Notes under the pieces: model-generated
What the model was told of the DNA's origin: nothing
Databases searched by the model: none
Seen by the model: the letters and a program-made list of their open reading frames with translations, nothing else
Translations under genes and position numbers: made by a program
Shown: piece after piece, positions 57,401-64,000 of the stretch
Layout: each line of letters opens with the position of its first letter
How positions within the stretch are numbered: the first letter of the stretch is position 1
DNA from: Bilabrum cf. latius
Taxonomy: Eukaryota; Bigyra: Bicosoecida; Bigyra; Bicosoecida
Direction of reading: 5' to 3'
Assembly: GCA_965178125.1 (NCBI GenBank)
Contig: OZ237740.1
Location: 124,001-188,000 of the forward strand
Length of the DNA: 64,000 bases

Positions 57401-59648
57401 GGCGGGGATTGGCCGTAGGGGCGCGTCGAGCGGTGCGCTTGGAGGTCAGGGCGACGACGAGATGGGAGGCACCGGCGCCGCGTACCCGTCTTCTTCGCTC
57501 TCTCGCCGGTTCAGCAGACGGGCTCTGTACACGAATCGTGCTGCCATCAGCCTCCCAGGCGGTACAATGACCCTCAGGGAGGTATTCGACCTGGCTGACT
57601 TGGATGAGGACGGGCTGCTTGACGAGAAAGAGGAACTGCGCGCCGCGCTCGTGGCGATCGGCCTGGAGTGGGGTCCAGAGCACCTGTCTGCGTGCAGGGC
57701 GGGGGGTGTGAGGGGCCTGGGTCGGATGCTGAGGAGGCGAGCGCGTGCCAGGGAACAAGCCAAGCAGGCTGCGCAGCTGGCCAAGATGGCCGGTGCTACC
57801 GCTGGATCGGGTGGGATGGGGGGCGGCGCCGGCGGCAGTTCTTCGGGTGGTGCCAGAGGCCGGCGAGCCACGGTGGCGCTGGGCAGGATGGGCGCCGGCA
57901 TGCCTCCCATGATTCGAAGGACGTCCACGGACGGAGGCTTCAGGAGCTCTTCCAGGATTGCCGCCATTCCGGAGGAGTCCTTCGTACCTGATGGTTCCAA
58001 TGACCACGACGCGACGAGCCGGCCGGGAGGGCTGACCCGTGACGGCACGTCAGGCAGGTCCGGTCACCAACAGGCAGGAGCAGGCGAGCTGACGGCCAGC
58101 CGAACCAGCAAGGTGGCCAAAGGCGTCCCACCGACCAGCTCAAGTCCGGAAGGCTCAGCCACTGCCTCAAACGCCGTGCTATCCATCCCGAACGAGCCCT
58201 TGGATACCCCTGTGGCCAGCCTGCCCAAGCGGTCAGCTACCCCTCCCCAGCGAAGGGGGTCCAAGATCGGGGAGGAGTCCGGAATCGAAAAGACCGCGAC
58301 CAGGGAGCCGCGGACGACCAGGGGCAGCCGCAACGGGACGGACTGGTTCCGGCACGGCGTTACTTTCGTGCAGTACAGTGCCATCAGCGAAACGCTGCAG
58401 AGGCACGGGGCACAGATGGACCCAAGCGCCTCGCTGGAGCGGGGCATGGCGCAGGAGCTGGGGCTGGACCTCGGCACAGGTGCTGCGATCGGGGCTGCTG
58501 CGGGTGCGAACGGCGCCGGGATTGATGCCATCGGTGGCTTGCAGGAGCGAGCGAACATCGGTGCGTCTGCAGGCGGCTCTGAACGCCAGGACGGTTCCGC
58601 GGGTTCTGGGGCTGCGCGGTTTGCGGGACTGGGTGATCTCACGCCCGTGATTGGCGGCGGGAATGAAGGTCACTCCAAGCTGATGGCTGCCCGCATGCCT
58701 GGCATGCCCCTTGGGCTTCGGTCGTGGACCAGGCAGCAGCAGGAATAGCTCGACAGTGGCGGTGCGGATGCACTGAGGAGCGCGCTGCTGTCCCGTAAGG
58801 CCGGCAAGCACAGCCCGAGAGTTGACCCCGATGCCCCTGCGCGTGGGAGTCCCGAACATGCAGCTGGGCACGCTGCTGGCTCAAAACCTTCGCCTGAGGG
58901 CGTCAGATCCTCCGCACTAGACAAGAAGGGCAGCGCTGGCGCTGAGGAGAGTGCCACCATGGACACCGGTGGTCAAACTGAGGTAATCGGTGCAGCTGGA
59001 CCAATGGTTTCCACCGCTGTTGAGGGGCAGCGGAAGTAGCAGCATCAGTAGCAGTAGCAGGCATCTGCCGAATCCGTGGACATGAAATCGCAGTGCGTGC
59101 TGGGGCCGATCCTGCCCGAGGGCGCCGCACCTCCGCCCCTGGTGTTCCTGGGGGGGGGCTGCAACCCAACCACGTGGCGTTTCGATGCGGCCATCCCCCG
59201 GTTGCTTGCAGCCAGCATGCGGTGCTACAACCCCCAGGTGGAGGAATGGGACCCCTCTCTGATCCAGCTGGAGGAGACGGCCAAGCAGGAGGCTGACGTG
59301 CTCCTCTTCGTGATCGGGCCTGAGACCAGGGCGGTGGCCAGCATGATCGAGGTGGCAGAGCTGGCGGCCGACCCCAGCTCAACGGATAGATTGGTGGTGG
59401 TCGTGGAAGACGTGCCCGCGGGCGCTTCCATCGGGGAGGAAAAGGTGGGGCCCTCACAGCTGAAGGACCTCAACAGAGGCAGGGCTTATTTGGCGAAGTG
59501 CCTGGATAGGCACGGTGTTCCGGCCATGTCCGACGTGGGTGCGGGCGTGGAGGAGTGCATTCGAAGGTGCAAGAAGGTCATGAAGCAGGAACGGAGGAAG
59601 CAGAAGCACATCCTCAAGAGCAGGGCCGGGCCTGGACCGCTGTACTGA
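54489..59648 (+). CDS. Ankyrin / EF-hand / deoxyribosyltransferase-like fusion protein
   Basis: This multi-domain protein has 1640 residues in three exons: 54489-54548, 54658-54783 and 54912-59648. Introns are GT-AG and phase 0. Three ankyrin repeats fill residues 1-95 (TPIMHAAWWGHVGIVEALI, TPLHFAYERGHRQVVELLL). A low-complexity region of about 800 residues follows. One EF-hand-like loop lies near 57596-57640 (LADLDEDGLLDEKEEL). The last ~180 residues (FLGGGCNPTTWRFDAAIP, MRCYNPQVEEWDPSLIQLEE, ADVLLFVIGPETRAVASMIE) match the nucleoside 2-deoxyribosyltransferase-like family. Eleven TAGs are read as Gln (55455, 55536, 56694, 56880, 56892, 57135, 57141, 58746, 59037, 59049, 59055). The last three alternate with CAG in a Gln-rich run. 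TGA ends it. The combination suggests a calcium-linked regulatory protein, but its role is unknown. Confidence 0.82.
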
Positions 59649-60173
59649 TCATCACCGGCCACGGCTTGTTGGGCGTGTGCTGCTCAATGCTGTCCTGCTC
59701 AAGTTTGAATCACTTATTCCTGAAATGTATGTGTGAGGTACATACAAAGATTATTTGAACTGTATCATCGAGATCGGTAAATGTAGCCGTGCTGGCGAGT
59801 GTATACCGGGATCCAATGCAAGAGATCGATTATTCCAGCGCTTCATGCTGCACCAAACAAATAATTGGCCAGCCGGACAGACAGTGTGTATGTTTGACCG
59901 TAAAAAACGAATGCCACTTCGATACCACGACGCCGGCGGGAGATATTCGCACAACTGCAACTGCGCACTGCGATGTGACTGCCTGCACATGCCAGTTCTA
60001 GACGATTGACTGCTTATCTGCTTAATTCTGTAAACAACTACTTTAGGTCATTGTGGCCGCACACACGTTGTCAACAGTGTCAACAACTGACAGTTGGCAA
60101 ACTAGTTTTAGACACTCGGCCAGGACCAGCAGCAGTAAGCGAGAACTGGACATTAGCGAACCTCCAAACAGCT
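59649..60173. other. Convergent spacer
   Basis: This 525-bp AT-richer spacer lies between the 3' ends of the fusion gene and the phosphatase gene. No gene was recognised. Confidence 0.5.
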
Positions 60174-62016
60174 TCAGGCTAGCGGCTTGCTACGCACGAC
60201 CCAGAAGTCATCAGAGTACTTGCCATGGGGCGCCTTGTGATTCTCGGCCGTCTGCACGAAGGTCAAGTGAGCATGAGTGGCGTTCATCGCCTGGTATGTG
60301 GAGAACCCGTAGGAATTGCTGCACGTCCTCATCCTCTCGTCAGAATGGTTGCAGTTTCCGTTGTCCTCGCGGTTGCCTGCCGCTCCCGTGATCACAGGAA
60401 TGATGTACTCGGGGTCGCGCACCACGCCGGGATCGCTGCCTGGGTATGCCTTGCCGGACACGGGGTCCACTGGCCAGAAGGCCTGGTAGTTGTGCACGTG
60501 GCCCACGAAGAGGAAATCAGCGCCCTTGGCCTGCGTCACCGTGGAAATGGGCGGTGTGGCTGTCTAGTGTGCGGCATCATCAAGGTCAATCCGTCACTGG
60601 CAGTCAGTCGGTCACAAGAGTGTGCGCGCACAAAGGTCATCATCAAAGCGGGCACCGTGGCTGCATTGCACTGCATTTCATTGATTTGCACTGCATTGCA
60701 CTCACGATAAGAGGGCTAATTCCGGTGAAGTTAGTGTTCATGTCGCTGTTAAGGCCGGTCCAGCTCTTGTGGGCGATGGCCACGACCCAGGGGGTCACAG
60801 AGCGGTCCACACCGCTGACTTCTTTGTGAATGAACGCGATCATGCGGTCGATCTCCGCCTGGTCCTGGTAGTAGACGAAGGCCTCGCTGGAAAAGTGCAC
60901 GAAGCGGGTGAGGCCGTACGTGTACGCGTAGTAGATGGCGCTATCGGAGCCCGAGCGACGCCCTGCGTAGTAGCCCACGCCCCTGAACCGCATCTTGTAC
61001 TCGGTGAAGTTGGCGCCGCGCTCGTGGTTGCCGGGACAGGGCATGTACGTGTACTGGGACGTGAACGGTGTCACCATCTGCTAGTAGAGTCCCAAGATGC
61101 AGAGAAATATGCGTGAGCAAAATGACAGATGCCTTGCAGGTGGTGCTAGCGACACGAATACAGCCAGGAAGACATCGATTTGCAGACCCTCGGCCATAAG
61201 GAAGCCCTCGCTCGAGCCAGCCTCTCGGCCCGCCTGTATCCCTAGTCTATCTCACGTCCATGTACTTGTTGCCCACAGTGCTTGACTCCGAGTCAAAGTC
61301 ATACGCAAACTGCGGGAGAGATACGCGGGGAATATTTGTCACTGGGACTTTCAGCGTACACTCTTGGGTGACGGCAATGCCAGCGGTCAAGGTCTTGGTC
61401 AAGGTGCGGTCGGAGCTGCGCTTCGCCTAAAGTCATAATACAGTCACATGAGATACCCGAGCCCCCGCAAACAACGAAAACGCCTATATCGATGATATGA
61501 AATGGGTTCGTGGAGCATAACCGCATCCAAGCAGCAGTACAAGCAATACTAACACCAACTGCAACTCACATCGCCCGCATGAATGATTGCGTCGTAAGAG
61601 CTCTTCTGCGCTTCTTCGATCAGCTTTGGTACGCTCATTGCATTTTCATATCCCATGTCTGCAAAGATGCTGACGACAGGGGGGCGGTTGCCCACGGTTC
61701 CGGTGGAAAAGTTGGCGGTGAACGACTTTTGGATCTCGTACACGATCCGGGCGTCTTGCTCCAGATCTACGAGCTCAGCGTTGCAGAGGTGTCCGATCGT
61801 CGAATATTCAACGCAGTAGCCTGTAGCAGTCTTGCTGAGAGGACCTCCAGCGGGCCCGTAGGCTACAGTGTTACCCGGATACTGGGATGAGACCCATTCT
61901 ACGACACGGTTGTTCGGCGCGCCGTCCCCTGCCAGCGACAGGTGCACCTGGGACACTGATGCAGTAGCAATAGTAGCAGAAATAGCCAAAAGGATTCTCT
62001 CTGCCACGGTGCGCAT
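60174..62016 (-). CDS. Purple acid phosphatase-like metallophosphoesterase, secreted
   Basis: This is a dinuclear-metal phosphatase of 421 residues in four exons: 62016-61570, 61309-61256, 61080-60706 and 60563-60174. GT-AG introns are in phase 0. A signal peptide (MRTVAERILLAISATIATAS) begins the protein. Metal-ligand motifs appear in order: SIFADMG (DxG), IIHAGD joined to FAYDFDSES (GDxxY), PCPGNHERG (GNHE), VVAIAHKSW, and FVGHVHNYQAFWP (GHxH). The 18-codon exon 2 supplies the metal-binding Tyr and the following loop, which confirms the model. The N-terminal Fn3-like region is shorter and more diverged than in plant enzymes. Two acceptors end in TAG, which could also be read as a Gln codon, so exon starts may shift by 3-6 nt. 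TGA is at 60174. Phosphate scavenging is the usual role. Confidence 0.87.
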
Positions 62017-62201
62017 TCTGCGGCGGAAGATATTCTGCAGGCCCTTCGACAAGGTGCACCTCAAGAAATACAGATTTTGTGTTTATTATAAGGTGTGGAA
62101 TAGCTCGCGACAACGCAACTACGCAACGAAGACCACAAAATATCATATCCCCGAGTCAAGACTCAACCTGCTGCCCCCAACATGCCCTGTCTGTCAGACG
62201 T

Positions 62202-64000
62202 TCAAGTGCCATCGCCAGCTGATCTGAAAGCCCGCCAAAAGAAGCCTCCCTTCACCGCGAAGAGCAGAGAAGTCACGGCAAGAGCAGCAGATGCCAGTAC
62301 GGGAGCGCCAGCAATGAACACCCTCTGCTCCCAGAGCAAGCCCTGCGGCACAAGATGCAGCTGGCCGAGCTGCCCGCCGTGCCCGCCCACCCTCCCAAGC
62401 GTGCACGCGTCCCACCCGCACGCACCGGCGGTGCAGCCGATGGCAAGGCCCACAGCGACCAGGATGCTCAGATCCTCGAATAGGCGGAACCACAAGGACA
62501 GTCTGGCCACGCCGCCCGCCACTTTGACCACCCATTCCCTAGGTCGCACGCACGATGCGTGCAGCCCGCTCCACCCGATCGCCTGTGCTTCCCAGGCCAA
62601 GAGCGCGCCCAGCAGCTGGGCCGTCACGCTGCACATGTCTCGGCGGAGGCTGTATAAACTGGCGTGTCCAATGCTACTGGTTGCGATGCTTGGCGGGCTA
62701 GGCTGCGCGGGATACGGCAGTCGTGCCTAGTCAGAAACGGGCCGGTTTTCGTCTTCTTGGCCGACCTCACGAACAGTCTGCTGGGCCGTTCGGTGCGACC
62801 CCCACGTGCTGCTTGGGCGCAGGACAGTGTGCGGCCCTGCCGCCGTTTTGTAGGCCTGGAGCGTGCTCTTGGGCCGAGTGGAGCTGCCGGTATCACTGAT
62901 GGTCTCGCTCTTCATCTTGCCTGTCGTCCTGAGCGAATGCACAGCATTCGCGCCGGTGCTGTTCCCCGAGCGGCCTGTCCCACGCGCAGCAGGGCCCAAA
63001 CCACTGGATGTTTCAAATTCTGTCTCCTGGAACGTAACTCCTTGGCCATGAACGGCAGCAGACGGGGCCTCCGCTCCTTTCTCGAAGCTTGACTGCACCC
63101 GTGAAGCCGTCCCGTCGCTGCTGTCCCCGCGAGAATCGGGAATGGACTCGAAGCGCGGAGTCTCCTTGTTGTCTTGGCGGTCAAACACGGATCCGAAGAG
63201 CATATCGCCAAAGCCAGAGCCGTCGGCACCATCGACCTAACCCGGCAAAGACTGCATAGAAGGCACCTTGATCTGCTCCTGCTCATGGCAATCGGGAGGA
63301 GGCACGTCCACGTCGCCGCTCTCGGGGAACGACTGCATGGAAGGCACTCGAATCAGCTCCTAGTGCTGACCCGGTGCGGATGCTTGTCCATCTGGTGCGT
63401 TCGGTACTTGGGTCCCTGCTGCATCGCATGATTGCTCCTCCTTCTCGCTCACCTCCTCCACGACCCCAAGGCTGCCGCCAAAATCGAAGGTCTGCCCGCC
63501 CAAGCCGCGCGATGACGGACTGCCAGAGTGTGGCAGCCCCGCTGCCGCCCTGCACCACATCTTCTGCACTCCCATTGGACTCACAGTCCCTGAGTGAATG
63601 CTGGATGGGGTGCTCGGCAAGGCCAGAGCCGCCTCCCTCGGCTCCTCCTCGGACCCTTTGGAGGCGCGAGCAAGCCTGGCCAAGTTGTTGCGCGGGGAAC
63701 TCAAGTCAGCGGCGGCGGCAGTGGCAGCTGCCGGTGGATCGAGCGCAGTGCCTGCAAAATGAGACGTACTTTCAGCGGTGTTCTCTGGCAGCGGCTTCGA
63801 CTCTGCCCCGAGGGAGTGGTTTGGGCTGACGTTGCCCCAGTAGCTGGAATCCATGGATGCTGCAGCTAGAAGCACAGAAGCGCCACCGCTGCCACCTGTT
63901 ACCCCCACTGCTGCGCGACCACCTCGACCGGCTCCTAGGCCAATGACAGGGCCTCCTGCGATGCCTTTGGAGCGACTTTCTGCATTTGTGATCCGGCTCG
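62202..64000 (-). CDS. Multi-pass membrane protein with disordered N-terminal region, 5' partial
   Basis: The frame is open to the right edge, so the start is missing. About 420 visible residues are Ser/Gly/Ala-rich and look disordered, with a repeated VPSMQSFPE / VPSMQSLPG element near 63240-63350. The last ~170 residues contain about four hydrophobic segments (VTAQLLGALLAWEAQAIGWS, LSILVAVGLAIGCTAGACGW, VFIAGAPVLASAALAVTSLL). TAGs at 63360, about 63237 and 62727 are read as Gln. The last lies just before the membrane segments, so the standard code would detach them. TGA is at 62202-62204, 185 bp before the divergently placed phosphatase start region. No family was recognised. Confidence 0.65.

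Noticed and set aside
1-64000. Standard genetic code with many pseudogenes or split genes
   Set aside because: Decay would produce TAA, TGA and frameshifts as well. Inside the conserved frames only TAG occurs, and it never ends a gene.
1-64000. UAG read as Tyr or Leu
   Set aside because: Tyr would fit AMP deaminase at 15500, but the 717-nt repeat columns, the DUF1800 motif and the poly-Gln tract all point to Gln.
1-64000. tRNA-Gln(CUA) or other tRNA, rRNA, CRISPR array
   Set aside because: I looked for cloverleaf-like and repeat-spacer patterns by eye and found none in this window.

Overview
This is nuclear DNA from an unidentified unicellular eukaryote. The coding regions are GC-rich, the spacers are more AT-rich, introns are few and GT-AG, and the proteins are eukaryotic: spliceosomal Cdc5 Myb protein, AMP deaminase, bleomycin hydrolase, MA3-domain protein, EML-type WD40 protein, SPATA4-type CH-domain protein, equilibrative nucleoside transporter and others. 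The CH-domain and EML genes hint at a flagellated or ciliated cell. No photosynthesis gene, rRNA, tRNA or CRISPR array was seen.

The central observation is that UAG is not a stop codon here. With TAG as a stop, nearly every gene falls into two to twelve pieces in one frame. With TAG as sense, 22 coherent genes appear. They carry about 60 in-frame TAGs, and all 22 end in TGA (19) or TAA (3), none in TAG. Three independent signals point to glutamine: three TAGs in a cell-surface protein sit exactly 717 nt (one 239-residue repeat) from CAG codons; a TAG replaces the conserved Gln of the DUF1800 signature; and TAG and CAG are interleaved inside a poly-Gln run. This is a UAG=Gln nuclear code with UAA and UGA stops. 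All gene models below use it.

Layout. 1-10.1 kb: partial kinase-like gene, an unknown gene carrying a frameshifting 20-bp triplication, a DMT/EamA transporter and CDC5. 10.4-18.7 kb: a 2073-residue AMP deaminase and a tandem-MA3 protein. 19.0-22.9 kb: an HSP20 gene split by a 2.7-kb element with 34-bp terminal inverted repeats. 23.5-37 kb: a DUF1349 protein, a repeat-rich single-pass surface protein and a very large DUF1800-DUF1501 fusion. 37.5-44 kb: bleomycin hydrolase, a small ankyrin protein, a tandem repeat, a small unknown gene and a nucleoside transporter. 44.4-54.1 kb: CH-domain/helical-repeat protein, Notum/pectin-acetylesterase-like hydrolase, TrmB-like methyltransferase and EML-like protein. 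54.5-64 kb: an ankyrin/EF-hand/deoxyribosyltransferase-like fusion, a purple acid phosphatase-like enzyme and a membrane protein cut by the window edge.

No pathway links the neighbours; several pairs share short divergent or convergent spacers. Four short words (GGTTGCAACC, TGTGACGAGTG, AGGGAACA, GCGAACCTTCGC) recur far more often than chance predicts, in genes and spacers alike.
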